Of a DNA stretch of 64,000 bases, positions 1-9,700 are shown piece after piece. The translations under genes and the position numbers were made by a program. Source of the stretch: Clostridium magnum DSM 2767. Its GTDB lineage: Bacteria > Bacillota > Clostridia > Clostridiales > Clostridiaceae. Every line of letters starts with the position of its first letter. The first letter of the stretch is position 1. The notes beneath the pieces were generated by a model. That model searched no databases, was not told where the DNA came from, and saw only the letters and a program-made list of their open reading frames with translations. The stretch lies in assembly GCF_001623875.1 (NCBI RefSeq), contig NZ_LWAE01000005.1, forward strand, positions 186,001 through 250,000. Direction: 5' to 3'.

Positions 1-741
1 GCAGCTAAAACAGGTGGTTTAAATATTGTAGATACCTCTTCAGCAGAATTGTTTAGCAAGTCTTTTAATCTGGAGTGGATCACTGTTATTCCTGCCATAC
101 TAATTTTGCTTTTAGCTATTTTACATATTGATGTGAAATATGCCATGGGAATAAGTATACTGACAGGTTGTATAATTTGTCTTACAATTCAGGGGTTTAC
201 AGTTTCAAAACTAATTTCTTGTTTGATTTTTGGGTATCAGGCTCCTGATAATCCAAGGTTAGCATTACTACTAAATGGCGGAGGCTTAGTATCTATGTTT
301 CGGGTAGGGGCTATTGTTACCATTTCATCATCTTATTCCGGTATTTTTTCACAGACTAAGCTTTTAAATGGTGTGAGGAGTTTAATTCAAAAAATTTCTC
401 GCTATATAACTTCCTTTGGTGGGGCTGTTGTTATAGCAATATTTTTCAGCGGAATCAGCTGTAACCAAACTCTGGCTGTTATTATTACTGAGCAGATGAG
501 CAGTGACTTATATACTGATAAGAAGGAGTTGGCTATGGTATTAGAAAATACTGCTATTGTCATTGCACCTTTGATTCCCTGGAGTATTGCTGGTGCTGTA
601 CCAATCACTACAATTGGAGCAACCTCTGGATGTTTAATATACGCAGTATATTTATATGCTTTACCAATATGGAATTTTATAATTACTCTGTTGCATACAA
701 GAATTGATATAAGAGATAAGTTTATAAAGTCTTCTATCTAA
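1..741 (+). CDS. nhaC: NhaC-family Na+/H+ antiporter, 3' part
   Basis: The reading frame is open from the first base, so the gene begins upstream of the window; the TTG at 49 is not a needed start. About 246 C-terminal residues are visible: several hydrophobic membrane segments separated by short loops, with the polar stretch SGISCNQTLAVIITEQM and the motif ENTAIVIAPLIPWSIAG, both characteristic of NhaC-type antiporters. The family exchanges Na+ for H+ (some members malate/lactate) across the cytoplasmic membrane. The predicted C-terminus is short and basic. A decayed small membrane ORF follows. Family call is firm; the exact substrate cannot be told from this part. Confidence 0.85.
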   Translation, partial: AAKTGGLNIVDTSSAELFSKSFNLEWITVIPAILILLLAILHIDVKYAMGISILTGCIICLTIQGFTVSKLISCLIFGYQAPDNPRLALLLNGGGLVSMFRVGAIVTISSSYSGIFSQTKLLNGVRSLIQKISRYITSFGGAVVIAIFFSGISCNQTLAVIITEQMSSDLYTDKKELAMVLENTAIVIAPLIPWSIAGAVPITTIGATSGCLIYAVYLYALPIWNFIITLLHTRIDIRDKFIKSSI

Positions 742-791
742 TTTAAGATATAAGGTAGATACTAATATTGCATGGTATGGAAGGAGAAAAA

Positions 792-860
792 ATGCTTATA
801 TTCATATTTGTTTTTCGTGATAGGGGTCATGGTAGCAGCAATACTTTTGTGATATCATGA
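792..860 (+). pseudogene. Remnant of a small single-span membrane protein
   Basis: A good ribosome binding site (AAGGAG) precedes an ATG, but the frame stops after 22 codons. Joining the start to the next frame gives a hydrophobic segment (FVIGVMVAAILL) followed, after one TGA, by a very basic tail (YHERKKKKYVRK). This is the layout of a one-TM protein with a cytoplasmic basic end. I infer a small membrane partner gene after nhaC that has one frameshift and one stop. It could instead be a functional 22-residue peptide. Confidence 0.4.
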
Positions 861-890
861 GCGTAAGAAAAAGAAATATGTGAGGAAACT

Positions 891-1217
891 ATGGAAAAGA
901 AAGTTGGAATTATAAATTGTTTTGAAGTATCTAAAAGATGCTCTGGGTCAGGCTGTTTTAAAGCTTTTAATAATAAGGGAGCTTCTTTCGAAAATTATGA
1001 CACCGATTCACAATTAGTAAGTTTTGTGCACTGTAATGGTTGCAGTGAAGATTCGGTAAATCAGGTGGTGACAAGGGCACAAAAGATGAAAGAAGCTGGA
1101 GTGAATACAATACACTTATCCTCCTGCGTAAGATCTAGATGCTCTTATTATAAGGAATTTATAGAAGCTTTATCAAAAGATTTTGAAGTGGTGGGTTATA
1201 CCCATGGTAGTTCATAG
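891..1217 (+). CDS. CGGC domain-containing protein
   Basis: 108 residues. It matches the CGGC-domain family of small Cys-rich proteins, thought to bind metal. Visible cysteines are in RCSGSGCFKAF, HCNGCSED and the C-terminal SSCVRSRCSYYKEF. The canonical CGGC motif appears here as CNGC. It starts at an ATG after GTGAGGA. No biochemical role is established for the family. It stands alone between the antiporter remnant and a terminator at 1362. Confidence 0.75.
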   Translation: MEKKVGIINCFEVSKRCSGSGCFKAFNNKGASFENYDTDSQLVSFVHCNGCSEDSVNQVVTRAQKMKEAGVNTIHLSSCVRSRCSYYKEFIEALSKDFEVVGYTHGSS

Positions 1218-1361
1218 GGGAAAAAGGGAAAGTCAGAGTAGAATTACGTTGGGCGATAACAAAAGCTACAGGAAAAATATAGTGTAGCTGAACTTAACTA
1301 GAAATAAAAAGAACTAAAGTTATTATTGTGTTTATTTAATAGTCTAGTTAATATCCCAGAG

Positions 1362-1386
1362 TGCACCTTGAAAAGGGTGCATTTTT
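1362..1386 (+). terminator. Rho-independent terminator after the CGGC gene
   Basis: TGCACC (1362-1367) pairs with GGTGCA (1376-1381) around an 8-nt loop and is followed directly by TTTTT. It separates the CGGC gene from the helicase operon. Confidence 0.75.
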
Positions 1387-1463
1387 ACTTATTAAACTAG
1401 ATGTAATTATTTATACTTTGGTATATACTTATGAAGTAATTTAGTAGAATGGGAGCAATATTA

Positions 1464-4127
1464 ATGAATATACGTGATTTAATCATATACAATAAAATAA
1501 TACCCAAAAGAGAGGCAATATATGAGAACTTCCCAAGTACTTTGTCAGAGGAATTATGTGGTTACCTCTCTGAAAAAGGAATTACAAAACTATATTGTCA
1601 TCAAGCTGAAATGTTTGAAAAGGCTATAGAGAAGAATAATATTGTGATAACTACATCTACAGCAAGTGGAAAAACACTTAGTTTCTTATTGCCAGTGATA
1701 CAAGACATACTGTCAAATCCTCTTGCGAGAGCGATTTTTATATATCCTACAAAAGCCCTTGCAAGCGACCAGTATCGTGCTATCTTACCATACCTGGAAT
1801 TCTTCGGGGAAAATAGAATTTCAGCAGGCGTATACGATGGAGATACACCTGTAAATGAAAGAAGCAGAATCAGAAAAAGCGCCAATATCATTTTAACTAA
1901 TCCGGAAATGTTAAATGGCGCATTTTTGCCCAATCACAGTAAGTTTGGTTTTGATTTCATATTTTCTAATTTAAAATATGTTGTAATTGATGAACTTCAT
2001 ACATATAGAGGTGCCTTTGGATCTCACCTGGCAAATGTTTTTAGGAGACTTGGAAGAATATGCAGATACTATAATTCATCCCCACAATATCTTTGTAGTT
2101 CAGCAACCATAGCAAATCCAGTGGAACTAGCAGAAGAAATCTGCGGACAGAAATTTATCCGGATTTATAAGGATGGGTCGCCGGCTGCGGAAAGAAAGTA
2201 CGCGTTAGTTCAGCCGCCTAAAATTATGGGAAAGGATAAAAAATACTATGGACAGGTACAGACAACTACAGTTGCTGCAGACCTGATTCCTGATTTAGTG
2301 GAAAGTGGTAATAGCTTTATTGCCTTTGCTAAATCAAGAAGAAATGTTGAGGTAGTATTAAAGGAATCAAGAGATAAGTTGGAATCAGAGAGTTTCTTTG
2401 GAGCATCATTAAAAGATAAAATATCCGGATATAGGGGAGGCTATACGCCATTAGAACGTAAAGAAATTGAAAATAAGATGGTTACAGGAGTTTTGCGAGG
2501 ACTCATATCCACCAATGCTCTAGAACTTGGTATAGATATTGGAAAAATTGATACAACAGTACTTGTTGGATATCCGGGAACGAGAGCGTCCTTCTGGCAG
2601 CAGACAGGAAGAGCAGGTAGAAGCGGAGGAGAATGTACAAATTATTTCATTTTAGATAGTTTGCCTTTTGACCAATATATTGGAGTTAATCCGGACTGGC
2701 TCTTTGAAAGGGGAAGTGAAAATGCAGTAATTGATAAGAATAATTTATTAATACAGCTAGCTCACATACGTGCTGCAGCAGCTGAAATACCGTTAACTTT
2801 AGATGATATTTCTCTTTTCCCTGATTTAGGGGAAACTATTCCTGTTTTAATCCGGGCAAGTGAACTAATCAGTCAAAGCGGCAAGTTTGCATGGTCTGGA
2901 AATTCCTATCCGGCAGGAGATTTTAGTTTAAGAAATATTGATAAATACAGATATAAACTGATTAATAAGGAAAATAATAAAGAAATCACAGAAATGGATG
3001 AAATGCAGGCATTCCGTGAAATCCATAACGGGGCAATATATATGCATGATGGGGTGCAATATCAGGTTATAAAACTGGATTTAGAAAGTAGAACTGCATA
3101 TGCCGTACCCTTTAATGGAAATTATTATACAATGCCGGGAAGCAATACTAATATTAGGATTATTCAAGGTAGTAAGGAAATATATTATAAGCGTGTTAAA
3201 GTTACTTTTGGAGATGTAAACGTGGATGAAATAGTTTATATGTATAAGAAACTACAATTTCACAATCATCAAAACCTGGGATTTGAACAGCTAGAAAAAC
3301 CATTGTCAAAGGATTTTGATACAGAAAGTACATGGGTAAAGGTTCCTGATAATGTAGTTAAGGTATATAGACGACTGCTTCAGGAGAGTGAAAATGGTAA
3401 GCTCATAAGAAATAATCATTTTGAAGGATTGTGTTATGCAATGAAAAATGCAGCGATGATGGCCACTATGACAGAACAGGAGGATATTGGAGTTTCAATG
3501 TCAAATAGCGCAGTTCAAATAAGTGGAGATTTTTCAGCAGAAGTTTATATGTTTATTTATGATAAATATATAGGAGGACTTGGATATTCAGAAAAAGCAT
3601 TTGATATTATTGCACAGATTATTGACAATGCTATTAAAATGGTGGGTGGATGTAAATGTGAAAATGGTTGTGCTGCATGTATCGGGGATTATAAATTAGA
3701 TAAAGCAGTGGTTTTGTGGGGACTAAAGAATTTACTAGAAGAAATAGAGGCTCCGAAGGATATTAAGTTAGTGGAATACGGACCATCAACCTTTATAAAA
3801 AAGCCATTTCAATTTAGTGAACTACCAGAAAAGTGGAATGAATTTTGTGAGCATTTAAAGGGAAATGGAGACACCTTTGCAGCATTTTTAAGTACTATTC
3901 CAAGAGTGGAGATAGACAATAGTGTTTTAATGTTAGTAACTAATAATGCTTTTTATAAAGAATGGATCATGGAAGAAAGTAATAAAAGAAGTTTAATCAA
4001 TATTATTTCATTTCATACAGAAGCTCCCCTAGGTATTGATTTAAGAATTATACTTGATAATACAGAGAATAACAGAACAGATGTGAAAAATAAATTACAG
4101 AGAAGATATGATAATCTTGTGAAATAG
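1464..4127 (+). CDS. mrfA: MrfA/YprA-like DExH helicase with DUF1998 and a DnaX-like tail
   Basis: An 887-residue superfamily 2 helicase. The N-terminal half has motif I (TASGKT), a DExH box (DELHTYRGAFG), motif III (SSAT) and motif VI (QQTGRAGRSG). A C-terminal zinc-type cluster CKCENGCAAC matches the four-Cys signature of B. subtilis MrfA, which acts in mitomycin C repair outside the UvrABC route. The start at 1464 has GGGAG 8 nt upstream; the in-frame ATG at 1449 has no site. The protein is about 140 residues longer than typical MrfA (~750). Residues ~784-887 (WNEFCEHLKG ... IDLRIILD) resemble the C-terminal domain of the DnaX clamp-loader subunit; that is inference. It is cotranscribed with the UvrD-like helicase, 9 nt apart. 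Confidence 0.85.
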   Translation: MNIRDLIIYNKIIPKREAIYENFPSTLSEELCGYLSEKGITKLYCHQAEMFEKAIEKNNIVITTSTASGKTLSFLLPVIQDILSNPLARAIFIYPTKALASDQYRAILPYLEFFGENRISAGVYDGDTPVNERSRIRKSANIILTNPEMLNGAFLPNHSKFGFDFIFSNLKYVVIDELHTYRGAFGSHLANVFRRLGRICRYYNSSPQYLCSSATIANPVELAEEICGQKFIRIYKDGSPAAERKYALVQPPKIMGKDKKYYGQVQTTTVAADLIPDLVESGNSFIAFAKSRRNVEVVLKESRDKLESESFFGASLKDKISGYRGGYTPLERKEIENKMVTGVLRGLISTNALELGIDIGKIDTTVLVGYPGTRASFWQQTGRAGRSGGECTNYFILDSLPFDQYIGVNPDWLFERGSENAVIDKNNLLIQLAHIRAAAAEIPLTLDDISLFPDLGETIPVLIRASELISQSGKFAWSGNSYPAGDFSLRNIDKYRYKLINKENNKEITEMDEMQAFREIHNGAIYMHDGVQYQVIKLDLESRTAYAVPFNGNYYTMPGSNTNIRIIQGSKEIYYKRVKVTFGDVNVDEIVYMYKKLQFHNHQNLGFEQLEKPLSKDFDTESTWVKVPDNVVKVYRRLLQESENGKLIRNNHFEGLCYAMKNAAMMATMTEQEDIGVSMSNSAVQISGDFSAEVYMFIYDKYIGGLGYSEKAFDIIAQIIDNAIKMVGGCKCENGCAACIGDYKLDKAVVLWGLKNLLEEIEAPKDIKLVEYGPSTFIKKPFQFSELPEKWNEFCEHLKGNGDTFAAFLSTIPRVEIDNSVLMLVTNNAFYKEWIMEESNKRSLINIISFHTEAPLGIDLRIILDNTENNRTDVKNKLQRRYDNLVK

Positions 4128-4136
4128 GAGAACTCT

Positions 4137-6185
4137 ATGAATTATGAGAAAGAATTAGAGAGACTAAATGAATATCAAAAGGAAGCAGTACTAGATGAAA
4201 GTGATGCCTGTATAGTAAATGCCAATGTTGGAAGCGGAAAAACAACAGTTTTAATTTCAAAGATTATTTACCTTCACTATGCAAAGAATATAAGCTATAA
4301 GGATATGATTGTTCTGACCTTTACTAATAAGGCAGCAAATGAAATAAAAGAAAGATTAATGGATTCTGACCACAATATTCAGATGGAGGAGTTACAAGGA
4401 TTTGGGACATTTCACAGTGTGGCGCTCCATTTGTTGAAAGATATACTGCCTGTTGAAAAAATGGGATATGCAAAAGATTTTCTAGTAATCGATCCAGAGG
4501 AAGAATTAGATATCGCCATGCGAATCATACAGGAACAGAAGCTACTTATTAAATATAAGAACCGGTTAAAAAAACGACTGGAACAGGCAATGTCCATTCA
4601 GATAGAAGAACAAAGGATTTCACCATATAACGATGATATATTTAAGCTTGTTCAGCTTTTAAAAGAAGAAAAAATAAGACAGAACAAGATGTCTTTTTCA
4701 GATTTATTGCAAAACGCAAATGTTTTATTAGAGGATTATAGGATAGAGCCGAAGTGGATTATTATTGATGAGGTTCAGGACAGTGACAAACTGCAGCTCC
4801 ATTTTATTGATAAATTAAAAGGTGTCCATACCAGATTATTTGCAGTAGGTGACCCAAATCAGGTTATTTATAGTTGGCGTGGAAGTACCTTAAATATGGT
4901 ATATACATTAAAGCATAAATATGGGGCGAGAGAACTGTCCCTTCCAATTAATTACCGCTCCAGTAGTTCAATTTTAGAAGCGGCAAAGTGTTTTTTGCAA
5001 GATGGAGGCAGTTTAACAGGAATACGAGAACCAGGAAGTAAAATAGTAGTAAAAAATCAGTATAATCCATTTAATGAAGCCTATTACCTAGCAGATAAAA
5101 TTCTGGAATTACATAAATTAGGTGTACCATACAATGAGATAGCAGTTTTTTACCGGTTACAGAATCAGTCCCAGGCTTTTGAGGATGTATTTTTGAAAAA
5201 TGAGCTTCCATATGAAGTATCGCTGAAGAAAACTATACGTGATATACCAGTTTTAAACTGGGTGATTAAATTATTCCGCTTTTCAGTAAATACAAATGAC
5301 TCGTCCTCTGGAATATATGTTCTAAGTAATAAGGATTATGGAGAAAGAATAACAGAAAAAGAAGCCGGAAAAATAGTGAAAGGTCAGGGTTTGGATAAGT
5401 CTGAGCTATTTATAAAAATGCAAGGGTTTGCTTCTAAATGTTCTGAGATTACGAAATCGGAGGAGCTTTATAATTATTTTCAATTTGACAAGTATATCAG
5501 GCCAACTGCATCTACTTATATGGAAGATAAAGAATCCATCTGTGCTTTGCTAGATATTATTATAAAATATGTGCAGGAAAAGCAAATGCCATTTCTGAAG
5601 GGTCTTCCGAACTTTATAAATTCTTCTGCATTATATGGTGTGAATATTTTGCAGAAAGATATAAAAAGTGATACTGATTCTGTTAAGCTGATGACACTAC
5701 ATGCCTCTAAGGGCTTAGAGTTTTCACATGTATTTATTACAGGTGTCAATTATGGTTTGATTCCATTACATACTAGAGATATGGAAGAGGAAGAAGAGCG
5801 AAGATTATTTTTCGTAGGAATTACGAGGGCTAAGGATTATCTAGAACTTTCCTATTACACTAACCCTGACTATCCTCGAGTAATGGCAGGGGAAAGCAGA
5901 TATATTAATATGATTCCAACACACCTAATTCAGAATGATGGGGTTAAAAGTGGAGCAGTGAACTTACAGGAACTTAAGAAACAGATTCAGGAGGCAAAAG
6001 CTGAAAAAGATAAAGAAGAAGTATCAGTTGAACCAGTAAATCAAGTACCTATTAAACAGGTGAAACATAAGAAATATGGAATAGGAAAGGTTCTAAAAGA
6101 AGATGATATGATGATTGAAGTGGAATTTGAAAATTATGGAGTAAAGGGGTTTATAAAAGCTTTTAGTGAGCTAGAGTTTTTATAA
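4137..6185 (+). CDS. UvrD/PcrA-family 3'-5' DNA helicase
   Basis: 682 residues with the full superfamily 1A motif set: Walker A NVGSGKTT, motif Ia FTNKAANEIKER, motif II IIDEVQDSD, motif III GDPNQVIYSWRG, NYRSS, motif V TLHASKGLEF and motif VI FFVGITRAKDYL. The last ~45 residues (KKYGIGKVLKEDD ... EFENYGVKGF) form the Tudor-like RNA polymerase-binding tail seen in PcrA/UvrD. It follows the MrfA-like gene by 9 nt with a GGAG site, so the two helicases are probably made together. In B. subtilis MrfA works with the exonuclease MrfB; here a UvrD-type helicase holds that place. Slightly shorter than PcrA (~730). Confidence 0.9.
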   Translation: MNYEKELERLNEYQKEAVLDESDACIVNANVGSGKTTVLISKIIYLHYAKNISYKDMIVLTFTNKAANEIKERLMDSDHNIQMEELQGFGTFHSVALHLLKDILPVEKMGYAKDFLVIDPEEELDIAMRIIQEQKLLIKYKNRLKKRLEQAMSIQIEEQRISPYNDDIFKLVQLLKEEKIRQNKMSFSDLLQNANVLLEDYRIEPKWIIIDEVQDSDKLQLHFIDKLKGVHTRLFAVGDPNQVIYSWRGSTLNMVYTLKHKYGARELSLPINYRSSSSILEAAKCFLQDGGSLTGIREPGSKIVVKNQYNPFNEAYYLADKILELHKLGVPYNEIAVFYRLQNQSQAFEDVFLKNELPYEVSLKKTIRDIPVLNWVIKLFRFSVNTNDSSSGIYVLSNKDYGERITEKEAGKIVKGQGLDKSELFIKMQGFASKCSEITKSEELYNYFQFDKYIRPTASTYMEDKESICALLDIIIKYVQEKQMPFLKGLPNFINSSALYGVNILQKDIKSDTDSVKLMTLHASKGLEFSHVFITGVNYGLIPLHTRDMEEEEERRLFFVGITRAKDYLELSYYTNPDYPRVMAGESRYINMIPTHLIQNDGVKSGAVNLQELKKQIQEAKAEKDKEEVSVEPVNQVPIKQVKHKKYGIGKVLKEDDMMIEVEFENYGVKGFIKAFSELEFL

Positions 6186-6200
6186 ATGCGTTCTTGTATG

Positions 6201-6249
6201 TTGATGCATGCCATCAGGTTGATAAAATCTGATGGCATGCATCAATTTA
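6201..6249 (+). terminator. Strong hairpin terminator of the helicase operon
   Basis: A perfect 17-bp inverted repeat: TTGATGCATGCCATCAG (6201-6217) pairs with 6229-6245 around an 11-nt loop, followed by TTTAT. Confidence 0.8.
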
Positions 6250-6327
6250 TAACAATATGTTTTCTGGCTAATTTAATAAGCTATTCATTATCCTATTCTT
6301 TTTTATTTATACTAATTATCTTATCTC

Positions 6328-6358
6328 TTGACTTAGAGTTAACTCCAAGTGGTAAAAT
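6328..6358 (+). promoter_or_regulatory. MerR-type promoter 1 (19-bp spacer)
   Basis: TTGACT (-35) and TAAAAT (-10) are separated by exactly 19 bp holding the dyad TAGAGTTAACTCCAAG. Long spacers with a central dyad are the hallmark of promoters activated by MerR-family regulators. It lies 48 bp before the broken aldo/keto reductase. Four further copies occur at 34055, 34385, 39653 and 42442. Confidence 0.8.
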
Positions 6359-6405
6359 TTAAAAAGTAGAAAGAAATAATTTAGAATCAAGGAGGAAATA
6401 CAGAT

Positions 6406-7496
6406 ATGGAAAAGAAAAAATTTGGATTTATGCGTTTACCATTAAAGGATTAAAATGACTACGCAAATGTTGATATGGACGCGCTAAATAAAATGGTAGA
6501 TACTTTTTTGGAAAGAGGTTTTACTTATTTTGACACAGCTTATATGTATCATATGGGTAATAGTGAAGTAGCTATAAGAGAAGCTTTAGTAAAACGTCAT
6601 AAAAGAGACAGCTTCACTGTAGCAACAAAACTACCAACTATGATGTTGAAAACAAAAGAGGACCAAGAAAGAATTTTTAATGAACAATTAGAAAAATGTG
6701 GTGTGGATTATTTTGATTACTACCTTCTTCATAACTTAGGAGTAGTAAATTATGAGACAGCAAAAAAGCTTGATAGCTTTGCATTTATTCAGGAAAAGAA
6801 AAAAGAAGGGAAAGTAAAAAATATTGGATTCTCTTTCCATGATACTGCTGATTTGTTAGATAAAATTCTAACAGCACATCCAGAAGTAGATTTTGTTCAG
6901 TTGCAAATTAATTATATGGATTGGGATAATGAAAGCATTCAGTCAAGGAAATGCTATGAGGTAGCAAGAAAACATAATAAACCAATTATTGTTATGGAAC
7001 CAATCAAAGGTGGAATCCTTGCAAAAGTGCCTGAAAAAGCAGAGCAGCTATTAAAAAAATATCATCCGGATTTGTCAATACCATCATGGGCAATTCGATA
7101 TATGGCAAGCCTTGAAGGGGTGATGATGGTACTGAGTGGAATGTCAAATATGGATCAACTTTTGGATAATACAGGATACATGCAGGAGTTTAAGCCTTTT
7201 GTAAAAGAAGAATATGATGTTGTAAAAAAGGCTGTAGATATTATTAATGAAGCAATCGCTGTTCCATGTACAGCCTGTCAGTACTGTGTAGATGATTGTC
7301 CAAAAAACATATCTATTCCGAAATATTTTGCACTATACAATACTGAAAAGCAATCCTTGAAAACAGCTTTTTCTATACAAAAGTACATGGTAAGGCATCA
7401 GATTGTATTGGGTGTAAACAATGTGAAAAACATTGTCCACAACATATTGAGATTACAAAATATTTAAAGGATGTAGCTGAAACCTTTGAAGCATAA
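6406..7496 (+). pseudogene. Aldo/keto reductase with C-terminal ferredoxin-like motif, broken
   Basis: Translation starts at 6406 behind GGAGG (MEKKKFGFMRLPLKD) but meets TAA at 6451-6453. The frame then continues without interruption ([13 protein letters not shown] ... [18 protein letters not shown]) through a complete AKR barrel with catalytic-type D and Y (DTAYMY), K (ATKLP) and H (LLHNLG). Near 7387 a single missing base moves the sequence out of frame; the other frame gives [18 protein letters not shown], the expected 4Fe-4S site, ending at 7496. The first cysteine cluster ([12 protein letters not shown]) is intact. So there are two independent lesions, one nonsense and one frameshift. 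A shortened protein of 330 residues could be made from 6475 but would lack the second cluster. Confidence 0.85.
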
Positions 7497-7629
7497 CCTC
7501 CTTTTTAAAGTAAAGAGAGGGGACGGAAAAAAACATTTTTTATGATTCTGGGAACTTTGTAAATGAATGTGCTGCAGGCAGTATAAATAGAACTGCCTGC
7601 AGCATATATATACAATCAGGGGGATGAAG

Positions 7630-8773
7630 GTGAAAAAGAGAGAAAAAGGGAGAAAGAGGGAAAAAGTGATGTTATATTTGTTAAGTTTTATAGTTGTACT
7701 ATCCGTTGCAATTACATTGTTCTTAAACTTAGACCCAGCTTTTGGTGGAAACCCAACTAAAGAGCAAAAGGACACTTATAAACATTTTGACAATTATGTT
7801 GACGGGAAATTTGTTAATGCAGTTCCCACAAGTTTATTTATAAAGTCATCAGATTCATCAGCAGCTACTGAGGGTTATAATTCAAGTACTAAAGATCGAA
7901 ATCCTGATGGTCAAATTCCAGTTGATACAATTGATTGGAACAAAATTAAAAGTGAAAAAGATAGTTTAACATGGCTTGGACATTCTGCATTTCTAATTAG
8001 TATTGATAATAAAAAGATACTATTAGACCCTATGCTGGGTCCTATTGCCTCACCAGTTTCATTTGCAGGAGTTAAAAGATATAAATATAGCGAAGAGATG
8101 ATGAATATTATTGATGAGATGCCACCTATAGATGCAGTTTTTATTTCGCATGACCATTATGATCACTTGGATTATCAATCTATTATAAAGCTAAAGGGCA
8201 AAGTGTCTCATTTTTTCGTTCCTCTCGGAGTAAGCGGTCATTTGATTCGATGGGGGATTCCAAAAGAAAAAATTACAGAGCTGAATTGGTGGGAGGAAAG
8301 GTCCTATCGAGGGTTGAATGTTGCATTTACACCATCTAGACATTTCTCAGGAAGAGGAATTTTTAATTCTAGTACTACCCTATGGGGCGGCTTGGGTCAT
8401 TCTTGGAAAAAATACACGTTTATATACAAGCGGAGACGGTGGATATGGCCCTCATTTTAAGGAGATAGGAAAGAAATACGGGCCTTTTGATATCACCTTA
8501 ATTGAAGGTGCTCAATATGACAAACGTTGGGCGAATGTTCATATGATACCAGAACAATCAGTTCAAGCAAATATAGATGTAAATGGTAAGAATATGATGT
8601 TAATGCATTGGGGGGCATTTACATTGGCAAATCATGGCTGGAAGGAACCTATAGAACGAGCGTTAAAAGAGGCAAAAAAAGATAATATAAACCTAATCGA
8701 CCCTGAAATTGGTGAAACTGTCATATTAGACTCAGACATGCACATTACTGATTCTTCATGGTGGGATTTTTAA
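7630..8773 (+). pseudogene. MBL-fold metal-dependent hydrolase (NAPE-PLD/RomA-like), frameshifted
   Basis: The GTG at 7630 sits 6 nt behind AGGGGG; the ATG at 7624 is too close to that site. An N-terminal membrane anchor (YLLSFIVVLSVAITLFL) is followed by a beta-lactamase-fold domain with LGHSAFLI, the HxHxDH motif in FISHDHYDHLDY, then TPSRHFSGRGIF. At about 8392 one extra base shifts the frame. The other frame resumes at once with WVILGKNTRLYTSGDGGYGPHF and ends at 8773 with LMHWGAFTLANHGW. The family hydrolyses phosphodiester or N-acyl phospholipid-type bonds at a dinuclear zinc site. Without the shift it would be about 380 residues, a normal length. A one-base sequencing error would restore it. 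Confidence 0.8.
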
Positions 8774-8861
8774 ATTAAAAAAAGCCTTATAATACAAGCA
8801 CTTAAAAATCTGATAACAATCAAAAGTTTGAAATGGGAAGTAATCTTTCTAATATTGTTGT

Positions 8862-8890
8862 TTGACAATATAAATTATAAAGTCTATAGC
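8862..8890 (+). promoter_or_regulatory. Sigma-A-type promoter for the DUF1659/DUF2922/YvrJ genes
   Basis: A perfect TTGACA at 8862, a 17-bp spacer and TATAGC at 8885 lie about 90 bp before the DUF1659 start. The -10 matches 4 of 6. Confidence 0.45.
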
Positions 8891-8977
8891 TAAAATAGAG
8901 TCAATTGTTTTATTAAAAACATTTCTGCCTATATCTCCTGTAACTGTATATATAATAAGTGAAAGGAGATGATAAGT

Positions 8978-9201
8978 ATGGTTGCAATAGCAACAAAGCT
9001 GCAGACTACACTAATAGTTAAATATGTGGATGGTGTAGATGCACAGGAAAAGAAATAATCAAAAATCAGAGGTTTTCAAAGGTAAAAACCACTGCAACAG
9101 AGCAAAATATTTTAGATGTGTCACTGGAAATTGAAAAGCTTCTTGGAAAAACCTTAGACGAGGTTATAAGAGAAGATCAAAGCGGCATAACAAGCGCTTA
9201 A
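8978..9201 (+). pseudogene. DUF1659 family protein, single-base frameshift
   Basis: The ATG at 8978 follows GAAAGGAGATG. The first frame (MVAIATKLQTTLIVKYVDGVDA) ends at a TAA at 9056. Shifting by one base near 9044 gives KNQRFSKVKTTATEQNILD ... LGKTLDEVIRED and an end at 9201. Together these make a ~74-residue protein typical of DUF1659. The DUF2922 gene follows by 46 nt, the normal neighbour. Function unknown. A sequencing error of one base is a serious alternative to true decay. Confidence 0.75.
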
Positions 9202-9247
9202 TTAGTTCTCAACGCTCAACTAAAATAAAAAAATGGGGGATGTGTAC

Positions 9248-9466
9248 ATGAGTAAAACTTTAGTTATGAACTTTTTAAATGACAGTGGCAGTAAGACTGC
9301 TATAAGGGTTAACAATGTTAAAGATGGTGTAACTGAAGCAGAGGTAGGTGCTGCTATGGACGTGATAATTGCTAAGAACATATTTACAAGCACAGGGGGA
9401 GATTTAAGAACTAAAGACTCTGCAGAGATTGTAGATAAAACTTCCACTGAATTAACAGTAAAATAA
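9248..9466 (+). CDS. DUF2922 family protein
   Basis: 72 residues. The start at 9248 is chosen because GGGGGATG lies just upstream; the ATG at 9233 precedes that site. MSKTLVMNFLNDSGSKTAIR, the middle KDGVTEAEVGAAMD and the end STELTVK match DUF2922, a small soluble family of Firmicutes with no known role. It sits between DUF1659 and YvrJ genes, an arrangement common in clostridia, suggesting the three products act together. Confidence 0.8.
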   Translation: MSKTLVMNFLNDSGSKTAIRVNNVKDGVTEAEVGAAMDVIIAKNIFTSTGGDLRTKDSAEIVDKTSTELTVK

Positions 9467-9558
9467 GCCCTTTGAAGTTTTAAAATAGGATTAGGTAGGA
9501 ATTTATTAATAGCCTATCTAATCCTTAGTTGGGTAAAAAATAAAGTAGGTGAGGCTGT

Positions 9559-9699
9559 TTGAATAATGATCTGTTGAACATGATTGGTAATGTGGACTTT
9601 CCGATAGCTGTATCTGTATATCTATTGGTTAGGCTAGAAGCAAAGCTTGAAGTATTGACAGTCAGTATAAATAATTTATCTAATTCAATAAAAGCTTAA
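9559..9699 (+). CDS. YvrJ family protein
   Basis: 46 residues starting at TTG 9559 behind AGGTGAGG. The sequence MNNDLLNMIGNVDFPIAVSV continues as YLLVRLEAKLEVL and a short polar tail. The IGNVDFPIAV...YLLVR pattern is diagnostic of the YvrJ family, a one-helix membrane peptide that usually follows DUF1659 and DUF2922 genes. A strong terminator follows at once. Confidence 0.8.
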   Translation: MNNDLLNMIGNVDFPIAVSVYLLVRLEAKLEVLTVSINNLSNSIKA

Positions 9700-9700
9700 A

